Positions 18,553 to 26,317 of a DNA stretch of 33,444 nt are shown here, one piece after another. A program made the translations under genes and the position numbers. The notes below the pieces were generated by a model. That model saw nothing but the letters and a program-made list of their open reading frames with translations. It did no database searches and was not told the DNA's origin. Origin of the DNA: Erythrobacter sp. WG (lineage in GTDB: Bacteria > Pseudomonadota > Alphaproteobacteria > Sphingomonadales > Sphingomonadaceae); NCBI RefSeq assembly GCF_026586795.1, contig NZ_JAPFGY010000034.1:1-33444 (forward strand), read 5' to 3'. The stretch's first letter is position 1. The number at the start of each line of letters is the position of its first letter.

Positions 18553-20909
18553 GGCAGCCGGATGATCGCGGTGGTGCCCGCGCCCTTGCGGCTGACGATC
18601 TCGAGCGTGCCGTCGTGCGCGGCGATGAGCTGGCGCGCGAGCGGGATGCCGAGCCCGGTGCGCCGCTCGGGCGCGCCCTCGCCGCCCGGCTTCAGCCCGC
18701 CTAGCGCGCGCGCCAGCTCCTGCGAGCTCATCCCCCGGCCATTGTCGGCGATGGTGATCTCGAGCCCGTGCCCCGCCCCCTCCGCCGCCCGCTTGATCTC
18801 GATCACGATCCGCCCACCTTCGGGGGTGTGTGCGACGGCATTGTCGAGAAGGTTGCCCATCGCCCGGCCCATCTGCCGCGGGTCCGCCTCGATCACCCGG
18901 CCCCGGCGGCCCTTGAGATCGAGGCTGAGCCCGGCGGCGATGATCGCCGCCTCGCGCTCGCGAACCAGCGCGGTGAGGAAGTCGAGCACGTCGAGGCGTT
19001 CCTTGCGGATCGGCAGGAGCCCCGCCTCGGACTGCGACAGGTCGAGCACGTTCTCGACCTGCTCAGTGAGACGCTCGACCGCGGCGAGGATCGCGTCGAC
19101 ATATTCGCCCGCCGCCGCAGGATCGCTGGCCGCCCCGCTCTTCAGAAGCTCGGCATAGCCGCCGATGGTGGTGAGCGGCGTGCGGAATTCGTAGCTCATG
19201 TTGGCGAGGAACCTGGCCTTGACGGCGTCGGCCTCCTCCAGCGCCTCGGCGCGCTCGCGAAGGGCCTGCTCGGCCTTCTGCGAGGCGGTGATGTCGAGCA
19301 CGGTGAGGAGGCCATTGCCGTCGGGCAGCGGGATGCCGGCAAAGCGCAGGGTGCGCCCGTCGGCGAGCTCCACGCGGCCCTCCTTCTCGCGCCGGTCGAG
19401 CGTCGCCGCGCGCACCGCCGCGCCGATAAGGCTTGCCTCCTCGGGGTTGACGAGGTTGCGCCCGATCGCGCTCAGCAGTTCATCGGCGCTGGGGTGCTGG
19501 TCGAGCAATTCGCTGGACAGTCCCCAGGTGCCCGCAAAGCTGCGGTTCCAGAGCTGCACCGAGCCGTCCGGGGCAAAGATCGCCAGCGCCTCGAACAGGC
19601 TGTCGAGCGTCGCCGTGCGGGTGCGCAGCAGGGTGTCGCGGACGGCGGACAGGGCAAGGCTCTCGGTCCGGTCTTCGGTGATGAGCACGAGGCCGCCGTC
19701 GGGCATCGGCTGGGCGACGACGCGCAGGTGCGTGCCGCCCGGCAGCGGCCAGGGCTCCTCCACGGATTCGCGCAGGGCGAACCACTGGGTCCGCTCGCGC
19801 CGCCACTCCGGAAAGTCGCGGACCTCGGGCGTGCGCCGGCGTTCGCGCGCCTCGGCGAGGAAGCGATCAAAGGGCGTGTGCGCCTCGACCGCATCGTCGG
19901 TCAGGCTGAACAGGCGGCGGAAGGGGCGGTTGGCGAAGGTCAGGCGTTCATCCGCATCGAACAGCGCCACCCCCACCGAAAGCTGGTCGATCAGCGCGCG
20001 GGTTGCCTCGCGGAAGGCGCGGAACTCGCGCTCGACCTGCTGCTGCTCCTCGATGTCGATGGCATAGCCCGCAACGCCCTCCTGCCCCAGCGGCAGGTCG
20101 CTCACCCTAAGGGTGCGGCGCGCGCCATGGATGGTCGAGGCGGTGATCCGCTCCGAGGCGTTCTGGCTCTGGAGGCTCGCGCGGGCCACGTCGGCGGGCG
20201 AGCGGCCCTCCTCGGTCTCGAGCAGCTCGATCTGGCCCTGCACCACCTCGGCCGCGCTCACCGCGCCGACCGCATCGACATAGGCCTGGTTGACGAGCTG
20301 GAGCTTGAGGTCCGCATCCCGGAACCACATCGGCATGGGCGCCGCCTCGATCAGGCCGACGAGCGCGGCGAAATCGCCCGTGGCCCGCGCGGCGGCGGCG
20401 CGCAGGCGGGCCATCTCGGCATGGCTCTCCGTGAAGTCGAAGACCCACACCAGCGCCGCTCCGCCCGGCGAGACCTGCGGATCGGCGAGCGTGCCGTAGA
20501 GCGCGAGGCTGCGCTGCGAGCCCGGCAGGTTGATCGCCATGCGGAACGGCGCGGCGCTTTTCTGGGTGGTCTGGATCTTCGTCCACAGCTGGTCGAGCTG
20601 CGCCTGCGCCAACCCGCCCGCCTTCGGATTGCCGGCGGGGGCGGCGAGTTCCGACAGGTAGCGCGGCATCCCGCTCAGCCCGAGCATCCGGGCGAGCCGC
20701 TCCGAAGCTTCGATTCGCCCGTCGACCCGCACCAGCAGCGGAAGCGCGGGGGCGACGTCGAGGAGGGTCTGCATCCGCTTCAGGCTGGTGCGCATCGCCT
20801 TGGCGCGCTTGACGCTGCGGTTGGCGCGCAGGACGACGATCGCCGCCCCCACCGTCCACGCGGCGAGGACGATCGCGATCAGCACCAGCGAGAGAGGCGT
20901 CACGTCCAT
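18549..20909 (-). CDS. divL: DivL-type PAS sensor kinase homologue with Tyr at the phospho-acceptor site
   Basis: Membrane-anchored kinase-like protein of 786 aa. It has one N-terminal membrane helix (about 6-27), several PAS-like modules (about 45-165, 180-285, 305-415, 430-545), a dimerisation helix, and a HATPase_c domain. The H-box reads FLANMSYEFRTPLT with Tyr573 where kinases have His; the codon is TAC at 19191-19193. The ATP lid region is intact: NLLDNAVAHTPEGG, ADNGRGM and GLGIPLARQL. Tyr in this place, the single N-terminal helix, multiple PAS units and the size match DivL of Caulobacter, which relays DivK status to CckA-CtrA instead of acting as a standard kinase. The neighbouring tsaE gene supports orthology. 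ATG 20909 has only a weak ribosome site. Confidence 0.85.
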   Translation of the reverse strand: MDVTPLSLVLIAIVLAAWTVGAAIVVLRANRSVKRAKAMRTSLKRMQTLLDVAPALPLLVRVDGRIEASERLARMLGLSGMPRYLSELAAPAGNPKAGGLAQAQLDQLWTKIQTTQKSAAPFRMAINLPGSQRSLALYGTLADPQVSPGGAALVWVFDFTESHAEMARLRAAAARATGDFAALVGLIEAAPMPMWFRDADLKLQLVNQAYVDAVGAVSAAEVVQGQIELLETEEGRSPADVARASLQSQNASERITASTIHGARRTLRVSDLPLGQEGVAGYAIDIEEQQQVEREFRAFREATRALIDQLSVGVALFDADERLTFANRPFRRLFSLTDDAVEAHTPFDRFLAEARERRRTPEVRDFPEWRRERTQWFALRESVEEPWPLPGGTHLRVVAQPMPDGGLVLITEDRTESLALSAVRDTLLRTRTATLDSLFEALAIFAPDGSVQLWNRSFAGTWGLSSELLDQHPSADELLSAIGRNLVNPEEASLIGAAVRAATLDRREKEGRVELADGRTLRFAGIPLPDGNGLLTVLDITASQKAEQALRERAEALEEADAVKARFLANMSYEFRTPLTTIGGYAELLKSGAASDPAAAGEYVDAILAAVERLTEQVENVLDLSQSEAGLLPIRKERLDVLDFLTALVREREAAIIAAGLSLDLKGRRGRVIEADPRQMGRAMGNLLDNAVAHTPEGGRIVIEIKRAAEGAGHGLEITIADNGRGMSSQELARALGGLKPGGEGAPERRTGLGIPLARQLIAAHDGTLEIVSRKGAGTTAIIRLP

Positions 20910-20955
20910 CGGTCAACCGCTATGCGCAGGCCGGCCCGAGCGCAACGGGGGAGAA

Positions 20956-20999
20956 CCCGCCCGCCCCCAGCCCCGTGAGAATACGGGCTGGGGCGGACG
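20956..20999 (-). terminator. Probable ahcY terminator hairpin
   Basis: A G+C-rich stem (CGCCCC-AGCCC-GT pairing with AC-GGG-CTGGGGCG, with two bulged bases) and a 6-base loop lie 12-55 bases past the ahcY stop. There is no T-run, so termination strength is uncertain. It separates ahcY from the divL-type gene. Confidence 0.55.
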
Positions 21000-21010
21000 G
21001 ATTGCATGGC

Positions 21011-22435
21011 TTAGTAGCGGTAGTGGTCGGGCTTGAACGGGCCGGCCTGCGGCACGCCGATGTAGCTGGCCTGCTTCTGGCTCAGCTGGGTGAGCTGCAC
21101 ACCAAGCTTGGCGAGGTGCAGCGCAGCGACCTTCTCGTCGAGATGCTTGGGCAGGACGTAGACGTCATTCTCGTATTCGTCCGCCTTGGTGAACAGCTCG
21201 ATCTGAGCCAGCGTCTGGTTGGTGAAGCTCGCGCTCATCACGAAGCTCGGGTGGCCGGTGGCGCAGCCGAGGTTCACGAGGCGGCCCTTGGCGAGAATGA
21301 TGATCGACTTGCCGTCGGGGAAGGTGACGAGGTCGGTGCCTTCCTTGATTTCCTTCCACTCGTAGTTGGAAAGCGCGGCGATCTGGATCTCGCTGTCGAA
21401 GTGGCCGATATTGCACACGATCGCCATCGGCTTCATCGCCATCATGTGGTCGGCGGTGATGACGTCCTCGTTGCCGGTCGCGGTGACGAAGATGTCGGCG
21501 CGTTTCACGGCCTCTTCCATGGTGACGACCTCGAAGCCGTCCATCGCCGCCTGCAGCGCGCAGATCGGATCGATCTCGGTCACCATCACGCGGGCGCCGC
21601 CGTCGCGCAGCGAAGCCGCCGAGCCCTTGCCAACGTCACCGTAACCGGCGACGCAGGCGACCTTGCCGGCCAGCATCACGTCGGTCGCGCGGCGGATCGC
21701 GTCGACCAGCGATTCCTTGCAGCCGTAGAGGTTGTCGAACTTCGACTTGGTCACGCTGTCGTTCACGTTAATCGCCGGGAAGGGGAGCTTGCCCTGCTTG
21801 GCGATCTGGTAGAGGCGCATCACGCCCGTGGTGGTCTCTTCCGAGACGCCCTTGATCGCCTTCACCGTCTTGGTGAGGTAGCCGGGCTTTGCGGCGATGA
21901 AGGCCTTGAGCGCGCGCTGGAATTCGATTTCCTCGGCGTTGGTCGGCTCACCCATCTCCTCGCCCGCCTCAAGGCGCGCGCCCCAGAGCGCGAACATGGT
22001 GGCATCGCCGCCATCGTCGAGGATCATGTTGGCGGTGAGGTCCGGATCGGCTTCCGACGACCAGTCGAAGATGCGGCCGACGTAGTCCCAGTAATCGGCC
22101 AGCGTCTCGCCCTTGATCGCGAACACCGGAATGCCGCGCGCGGCGATCGCGGCGGCGGCGTGGTCCTGCGTCGAGAAGATGTTGCAGGTCGCCCAGCGCA
22201 CTTCCGCGCCCAGCGCCACAAGGGTCTCGATCAGCACCGCGGTCTGGATCGTCATGTGGAGCGAGCCGGTGATGCGCGCGCCCTTCAGCGGCTGCGAGGC
22301 GCCATATTCCTCGCGCAGCGCCATCAGGCCGGGCATCTCGGTCTCGGCGATCATGATCTCGTCGCGGCCGAACTGGGCGAGCGCGATGTCCTTGATGACG
22401 TATTCGGTGGTCGGGGTGGCAGCGAGAGTGGCCAT
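21011..22435 (-). CDS. ahcY: Adenosylhomocysteinase (S-adenosylhomocysteine hydrolase)
   Basis: Cytosolic NAD+-dependent enzyme that splits S-adenosylhomocysteine to adenosine and homocysteine, relieving product inhibition of methyltransferases. It is full length at 474 aa. The substrate-binding region [16 protein letters not shown] is near 58-73, the NAD-binding [13 protein letters not shown] near 261-273, and the C-terminus is the conserved KPDHYRY. The extra segment around 150-190 is typical of the longer bacterial form. ATG 22435 is preceded by CAGGAG at 9 bases; the in-frame extension to 22615 lies in the promoter region and is not credible. It diverges from a peroxiredoxin gene across 185 bases holding an operator-like palindrome. 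Confidence 0.98.
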   Translation of the reverse strand: MATLAATPTTEYVIKDIALAQFGRDEIMIAETEMPGLMALREEYGASQPLKGARITGSLHMTIQTAVLIETLVALGAEVRWATCNIFSTQDHAAAAIAARGIPVFAIKGETLADYWDYVGRIFDWSSEADPDLTANMILDDGGDATMFALWGARLEAGEEMGEPTNAEEIEFQRALKAFIAAKPGYLTKTVKAIKGVSEETTTGVMRLYQIAKQGKLPFPAINVNDSVTKSKFDNLYGCKESLVDAIRRATDVMLAGKVACVAGYGDVGKGSAASLRDGGARVMVTEIDPICALQAAMDGFEVVTMEEAVKRADIFVTATGNEDVITADHMMAMKPMAIVCNIGHFDSEIQIAALSNYEWKEIKEGTDLVTFPDGKSIIILAKGRLVNLGCATGHPSFVMSASFTNQTLAQIELFTKADEYENDVYVLPKHLDEKVAALHLAKLGVQLTQLSQKQASYIGVPQAGPFKPDHYRY

Positions 22436-22525
22436 GTGCGTGTCTCCTGGGGACAAATCCGGTCCGGCGAGCGACCTGCGCCCGCCTCGTGCGCCTGCCC
22501 CTAGCGGCACATCCGCGCCGGGGCA

Positions 22526-22545
22526 ATATAAACTTATCTTTATAT
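22526..22545. promoter_or_regulatory. A+T-rich palindrome, candidate operator for ahcY and/or peroxiredoxin
   Basis: On the minus strand it reads ATATAAA-GATAAG-TTTATAT: perfect 7-base arms around a 6-base spacer in otherwise G+C-rich DNA, 91 bases before ahcY and 76 before the peroxiredoxin start. Its form is like sites of SahR-type (ArsR-family) regulators that respond to S-adenosylhomocysteine in proteobacteria. That link is inference from memory of the motif, and no regulator gene is in the window. Confidence 0.5.
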
Positions 22546-22620
22546 GTGTAATCGTTGCCCGCCCGTCGCAAGGCGCTATAGAGGCGCGCATCAAGTTCCA
22601 CGCAGAAGGACGCACATCTC

Positions 22621-23100
22621 ATGACCATTTCCGTTGGCGACAAGATCCCCGAAGTCACCCTGATCAAGGCAACCGCCGAGGGCCCGCAGGCGGTCAAGTC
22701 CTCCGAATACTTCGCAGGCAAAAAGGTCGCGCTGTTCTCGGTCCCCGGCGCCTTCACCCCGACCTGCTCGGCCAAGCACCTCCCCGGCTTCGTCGAGAAG
22801 GCCGAAGATCTGAAGGCCAAGGGCATCGACGAGATCGTCGGCACCGCCGTCAACGATGCCTTCGTGATGGGCGCCTGGAACAAGGCGCAAGGGTCGGACG
22901 ACATCACCATGCTCGCCGACGGCAATGCCGATTTCGTCAAGGCGGTGGGCCTCACGATGGACGGCTCGGGCTTCGGCATGGGCACCCGCGGCCAGCGCTT
23001 CTCGATGGTGATCAACGACGGCGTGGTCGAACAGCTCAACGTCGAGGAGCCGGGCGACTTCCGCGTCTCGAGCGCGGATCACCTGCTCGGCCAGCTCTGA
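22621..23100 (+). CDS. Peroxiredoxin (Prx5 type)
   Basis: Thiol peroxidase of 159 aa that reduces hydrogen peroxide and alkyl hydroperoxides in the cytoplasm. The peroxidatic Cys is Cys49 in VPGAFTPTCS. The Prx5 hallmarks GTAVNDAFVMGAWNK near 79-93 and GFGMGTRGQRFSMVI near 118-132 are present. Cys49 is the only cysteine, so it must act as a 1-Cys enzyme and take electrons from an outside thiol such as glutathione/glutaredoxin or the TrxA encoded in this window. ATG 22621 has AAGGA about 11 bases upstream. It diverges from ahcY and ends at a clear stem-loop shared with the convergent cytochrome b561 gene. Confidence 0.95.
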   Translation: MTISVGDKIPEVTLIKATAEGPQAVKSSEYFAGKKVALFSVPGAFTPTCSAKHLPGFVEKAEDLKAKGIDEIVGTAVNDAFVMGAWNKAQGSDDITMLADGNADFVKAVGLTMDGSGFGMGTRGQRFSMVINDGVVEQLNVEEPGDFRVSSADHLLGQL

Positions 23101-23109
23101 TCGGATCGG

Positions 23110-23139
23110 TCCTCCCCGACGCGCGGGCGGCGGGGAGGA
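23110..23139. terminator. Stem-loop between convergent peroxiredoxin and cytochrome b561 genes
   Basis: Perfect 9-base arms TCCTCCCCG and CGGGGAGGA with a 12-base loop begin 9 bases after the peroxiredoxin stop and 7 bases before the cytochrome gene stop. It is symmetrical and so could act in both directions. No T-run follows. Confidence 0.6.
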
Positions 23140-23145
23140 TCACCA

Positions 23146-23832
23146 TCACGTCAGGGGCGGTGCGCCCTGCGAAAGCCAATAGGCCAATCCGGCTGCAAGG
23201 CCGCAGGCGAGCAGCCCCCTCCCCCACGGCACCGGGCCGATCCCCGCCACCCCAGGCATCGGCGGGCGGGCGCCTCCCACCATCGGGCTCAGGAGATCAT
23301 CGCCCCGCACCGCGTAGAAGGTGATCGCGGCGAGGTGCAGCGCGATCAAAGCCACGATCGCCCAGAACCACGTCTCGTGCAGCTCGGTCAGCCTGTCCGC
23401 CATCGTCACGCCGACGAGCGCATTGAGCGGGCCCGTCGCCCCGTCGAAGGGATCGCCCGCGAACAGCCCGAGGCTGACCTGCAGCAGCAGCGCGCCCAGC
23501 AAGGCGAGCGTGCTCCACCCGCCGAGCGGCGAGTGCCCGATGCTCGCCTTGTCCGCACCCCCGCGCAGATAGGCGAGCACCGCGCGCGGCCCTTTCACGA
23601 ACTGCGCAAAGCGCGCCGTCTCGGGCCCGAGAAAGCCCCACAAGATGCGGAACGCGAGCAGGCCCAGCAGCACCAGACCGAGCTGCTTGTGCAGCGCCCA
23701 CTTGCTGTTCTCCGCCGTCCACCATAGCGCCGGGATCAGCAGCGGAAAGCTCCAGTGGGTGAGCCGCAGCAGCGGGTCCCAGACGCGCACGTCGGGCGGC
23801 AGCGGCGCGCGCGGCGCCGGAACTTCGCTCAC
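23146..23832 (-). CDS. Cytochrome b561-family membrane protein
   Basis: Di-heme-type membrane electron carrier of 228 aa. Family features are VWDPLLRLTHWSFPLLIPAL near 16-35 with the first His ligand, HKQLGLVLLGLLAFRILWGFLGP near 48-70, and LHETWFWAIVALIALHLAAITFY in the C-terminal half with two more His ligands. Four main membrane helices plus one near the C-terminus are seen. It likely passes electrons between quinol and a periplasmic cytochrome; the cytochrome c' gene ends just before it on the same strand, and such pairs are common. GTG 23832 starts one base after the cytochrome stop (TAGGGTG), so translation is probably coupled. The ferric-reductase-like or thiosulfate-linked alternatives cannot be told apart here. 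Confidence 0.9.
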   Translation of the reverse strand: MSEVPAPRAPLPPDVRVWDPLLRLTHWSFPLLIPALWWTAENSKWALHKQLGLVLLGLLAFRILWGFLGPETARFAQFVKGPRAVLAYLRGGADKASIGHSPLGGWSTLALLGALLLQVSLGLFAGDPFDGATGPLNALVGVTMADRLTELHETWFWAIVALIALHLAAITFYAVRGDDLLSPMVGGARPPMPGVAGIGPVPWGRGLLACGLAAGLAYWLSQGAPPLT

Positions 23833-23833
23833 C

Positions 23834-24343
23834 CTACTTCGCCGGAAGCCGGAACTGGTCGTGGCAGCCCTTGCACGCGCCGCCCAACGCCATCGCCTGC
23901 GCCGCCACCGCCTGCTTGTTGCGCGTGGCCGCGGCGGTCTTGAGCTTGCCGCTCTCGTCGACCAGCTTCTGCGCGGCCGCCTTGAAGGCATCGGGCTTGC
24001 TCCAGATCGCCGGGAGCGCTTCGGTCTTGATGCCGCTGGCGGTGCTGGTGCCAGCGGGGAACAGCCCGCCGACCCTGCGCGCGCGCGCATTGATGTCCCC
24101 GGCCTTGGCGGCGATCAGCGCGTAATCGGGACTATCTTTCTCGAGCTCGCCGCGCACCGCCTTGAAGGCGCCGCCGATCGCCTTGAAATTCTCCTGACGT
24201 TCGGTGACCTTCGCCAGCGCCGCCGCGCTCGGCTTGGCCTGGCCCTGAGCTACGGCCCGGTCGGCCAGGCCAGCAGAGGCCGCAGACAGCACACCTGCAA
24301 GGGCGGCGGCGGTGAGCAGGCGTGGGGCAGTTGTGCGCAGCAT
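23834..24343 (-). CDS. Cytochrome c' / c556-type (class II) periplasmic cytochrome
   Basis: Periplasmic heme protein of 169 aa. A signal peptide runs to about residue 33 (LLTAAALAGVLSAASAGLA then AVAQG). The mature part is mostly helical, a four-helix bundle, with the heme-attachment motif CKGCH at 157-161 near the C-terminus, the place typical of class II cytochromes c. The family includes c' and c556 forms, which bind NO or CO or carry electrons. It is followed at once by cytochrome b561, a likely membrane partner. ATG 24343 is preceded by AAGGAG at 9 bases; the upstream in-frame extension crosses the neighbouring terminator. Spin state and axial ligand cannot be read from sequence. Confidence 0.93.
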   Translation of the reverse strand: MLRTTAPRLLTAAALAGVLSAASAGLADRAVAQGQAKPSAAALAKVTERQENFKAIGGAFKAVRGELEKDSPDYALIAAKAGDINARARRVGGLFPAGTSTASGIKTEALPAIWSKPDAFKAAAQKLVDESGKLKTAAATRNKQAVAAQAMALGGACKGCHDQFRLPAK

Positions 24344-24419
24344 AGGGGCAGCTCCTTCGGTCGATTTCCTGTCGATCCCGATAGGGAGGCTATCGTTTCC
24401 GCACCCGATCGCAAGCACG

Positions 24420-24452
24420 AAAAAGGGGCGCCGCCCTGCGGCAGCGCCCCGC
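24420..24452 (-). terminator. Intrinsic terminator of the secreted-protein gene
   Basis: On the minus strand a strong stem (GGGGCGCTGCC pairing with GGGCGGCGCCCC, one wobble) is followed by six T. It lies 20 bases after the stop at 24473 and upstream of the cytochrome c' gene, so the two are probably separate transcripts. Confidence 0.88.
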
Positions 24453-24472
24453 ATTTCGCAATCCGCGCGCGA

Positions 24473-24916
24473 TCAGCCGCGGTTGGTGGCGGTGTCGGCC
24501 TCGGCGACGAGCGCCGCGCGATCCTTCTCGACCAGTGCCATCAGCGCCGCGCGCACCTTGTCGCTGCGTGCATCGACGAGGTTGTCGAGCGCTTCGGGCG
24601 CGGTCGGGCACCAGCCCGGACGCGAACCGCCGGCGACATCGTCACTCGACAGGGTGCGGCGCGAGTTCAGCACCGTGCCGACCTTGGCGACCCGCTCGAC
24701 ATCGAGCGAGGCGGTCCACTGGCAACGCAGCGTGCTCGGGCGACCGGCGACGCCGGCGGCGCCGACCTGCTTCGTCTCCACCTTGATCGCACCGCGATAA
24801 TCGGCCGCGATCGGGCCGGCGGCGTGGTCGATCACCACTTCATGTTCAAGAGCAAGCGCGGGCGAAGCGAGCCCGGCGCCAAACGCCAAGCCTGCAAGCA
24901 CGAACTTCTTCATCAT
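24473..24916 (-). CDS. Secreted protein of unknown function (147 aa)
   Basis: Exported protein with a classic signal peptide (MMKKFVLAGLAFGAGLASPALA, cleavage near residue 22). The mature part of about 125 aa has two Cys (in TLRCQWTASLDVERVAK and GWCPTAP) that could form a disulfide in the periplasm, and a C-terminal helix rich in Ala, Lys and Asp. I recognise no named family. ATG 24916 has AGGAG 5 bases upstream; the second ATG (24913) has 8-base spacing and is equally likely. The gene stands alone: it has its own terminator downstream and an A+T-rich upstream region. A role in envelope homeostasis would be only a guess. Confidence 0.8.
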   Translation of the reverse strand: MMKKFVLAGLAFGAGLASPALALEHEVVIDHAAGPIAADYRGAIKVETKQVGAAGVAGRPSTLRCQWTASLDVERVAKVGTVLNSRRTLSSDDVAGGSRPGWCPTAPEALDNLVDARSDKVRAALMALVEKDRAALVAEADTATNRG

Positions 24917-24988
24917 CGATTCTCCTGCTTGTGTCCCGACCCATGCGACCAATCCCACACCGTCGATAACAGCGCGAATCGATTTCTC

Positions 24989-25034
24989 CAAGGCCAGATG
25001 ATGCCTTTTTAACACATGCAAGACAATTTTTCAA
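24989..25034 (-). promoter_or_regulatory. Candidate promoter of the secreted-protein gene
   Basis: In the only A+T-rich stretch between folE and the secreted-protein gene, the minus strand reads TTGAAA, 17 bases, then TAAAAA, which resembles a sigma-70 promoter. A 10-base palindrome CGAATATTCG lies just upstream at 25039-25048. This is a pattern match only. Confidence 0.3.
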
Positions 25035-25060
25035 TTCTCGAATATTCGTGTATTCGCAGA

Positions 25061-25687
25061 TCAATAGCCCATCAGGCTCATGACCTCCTTGCGGCTGCGA
25101 TGATCCTCGAGGAAGCAGCCGAGGATGCGGCTGGTCACCATGCCCACACCGTGGGTCTTGACGCCGCGTCCGGTCATGCAACCGTGCTCGGCCTCGATCA
25201 CGACCGCGACACCGTGCGGATCGAGGTGATCCCAGATGCACTGCGCCACCTCTGCCGTGAGACGCTCCTGGATCTGCAACCGGTTGGCATAGCCGTGCAG
25301 CACGCGGGCGAGCTTGGAAATGCCCACCACCTTGTTGCGCGGCAGGTAGGCGATCGCGGCCTTGCCGGTGATCGGTGCCATGTGGTGTTCGCAATGCGAC
25401 TGGAACGGAATGTCCTTCAGAAGCACGATCTCGTCATAGCCGCCCACTTCGGTGAACTGGCGGGTGAGATGGATGGCCGGGTCTTCCTTGTAGCCCTGGC
25501 AATATTCGAGCCACGCGCGCCCCACGCGCTTGGGCGTGTCGAGCAGGCCTTCGCGGGCCGGATCGTCGCCGGCGAAGCGAATCAGCGTGCGGATCGCCTC
25601 CTGCACCTCCTCCGGCACCTCGGGCTTGCCGAGCGGGTTTTCCGGATCGAAGGCCTCGTCGTGATCGTGAGCGGCGATGTAATTCAT
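25061..25687 (-). CDS. folE: GTP cyclohydrolase I
   Basis: First enzyme of tetrahydrofolate (and queuosine/biopterin) synthesis, converting GTP to dihydroneopterin triphosphate. It is full length at 208 aa. The zinc ligands align with the E. coli enzyme: Cys99 and His102 in SHCEHHMAP, and Cys170 in EAEHGCMTGRG. Also present are VVGISKLARVLHGYANRLQIQERLT near 120-144 and the C-terminal MTSRILGCF. ATG 25687 is preferred (AAGGGA about 4 bases upstream); the GTG ten codons further upstream has no ribosome site. It is divergent from the small zincin gene over about 210 bases. There is no obvious folate operon around it. Confidence 0.97.
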   Translation of the reverse strand: MNYIAAHDHDEAFDPENPLGKPEVPEEVQEAIRTLIRFAGDDPAREGLLDTPKRVGRAWLEYCQGYKEDPAIHLTRQFTEVGGYDEIVLLKDIPFQSHCEHHMAPITGKAAIAYLPRNKVVGISKLARVLHGYANRLQIQERLTAEVAQCIWDHLDPHGVAVVIEAEHGCMTGRGVKTHGVGMVTSRILGCFLEDHRSRKEVMSLMGY

Positions 25688-25764
25688 GGTCCCTTGTCTT
25701 TCTTCCCTCTTCGGCACGCTCGGTGCCCCCCGGTTGTTTTCGCGTGTCGTTCCCGAGTGACGTC

Positions 25765-25789
25765 AACCACCCTGGCCGTTGCACGTTCC
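25765..25789 (-). promoter_or_regulatory. Candidate EcfG-type (general stress) promoter upstream of folE
   Basis: The minus strand reads GGAAC, 16 bases, GGTT. The alphaproteobacterial EcfG consensus is GGAAC-N16/17-CGTT, so one base differs. It lies about 80 bases before folE. This is a weak call from pattern alone. Confidence 0.25.
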
Positions 25790-25898
25790 CTAAAGATACG
25801 CGCGTTGCGCGGGAAGGATGCTCTCCCCATCTTGGCCCAAGGTAGTGGCGCGGGCCGGCAATTCATCCCCCGCCGGCGAACAAGGGAGCACGAGGCAC

Positions 25899-26288
25899 TT
25901 GCGCGAACCGACGACAGGCGACTTCGAGGCCGAGGCGCTGGGCGTGATCGCCCGGCTTCCCGAGGTGTTCCGCCGCGAGCTGGCCGGCGTGGTGCTGCGC
26001 GTCGAGGAATTTGCCACCGGCGAGCAGCTGGACTCGCTCGGCATCGCGGACCCGTGGGAGCTGACCGGGCTCTACGAGGGCGTGGCGCTCACCGAGCGCA
26101 GCCAATGGGACAGCGACGGCCTGCCGCCGGTCATCACCCTGTTCCGCCAGCCGCTGCTCGCCGAGATGGAGGAGACCGGCGTCGGCTTCGCGGCGTTGAT
26201 CCGCCATGTGGTCATCCACGAGGCGGGCCATCATTTCGGCCTGTCCGACGAGGATATGCACGCACTCGAGGACAGCGTCGGGGATTGA
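25899..26288 (+). CDS. Small zinc metallopeptidase family protein (minimal zincin)
   Basis: Protein of 129 aa belonging to the small bacterial metallopeptidase-like family with a zincin fold. The zinc motif HEAGH lies at 107-111 in HVVIHEAGHHFGLSDEDM, so the two His ligands and the catalytic Glu are intact. LPEVFRRELAGVVLRVEEF near 20-38 and a GLYEGVALTER segment are typical of the family. There is no signal peptide, so it is cytoplasmic. TTG 25899 is chosen because family members begin shortly before DFEAEAL, and GGGAG/GAGG lie just upstream. ATG 25818 in the same frame would add 27 residues of non-conserved sequence. Proteolytic activity is not established for the family. It ends 29 bases before a strong stem-loop. 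Confidence 0.85.
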   Translation: MREPTTGDFEAEALGVIARLPEVFRRELAGVVLRVEEFATGEQLDSLGIADPWELTGLYEGVALTERSQWDSDGLPPVITLFRQPLLAEMEETGVGFAALIRHVVIHEAGHHFGLSDEDMHALEDSVGD

Positions 26289-26317
26289 GCCGGCGCGAAT
26301 CAGTGTGCCAGAACCGA

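Noticed and set aside
22436..22520. SAH riboswitch in the ahcY leader
   Set aside because: I looked for the conserved GAGGAGCGCTGC and AGGCTCGG blocks on the ahcY strand and did not find them.
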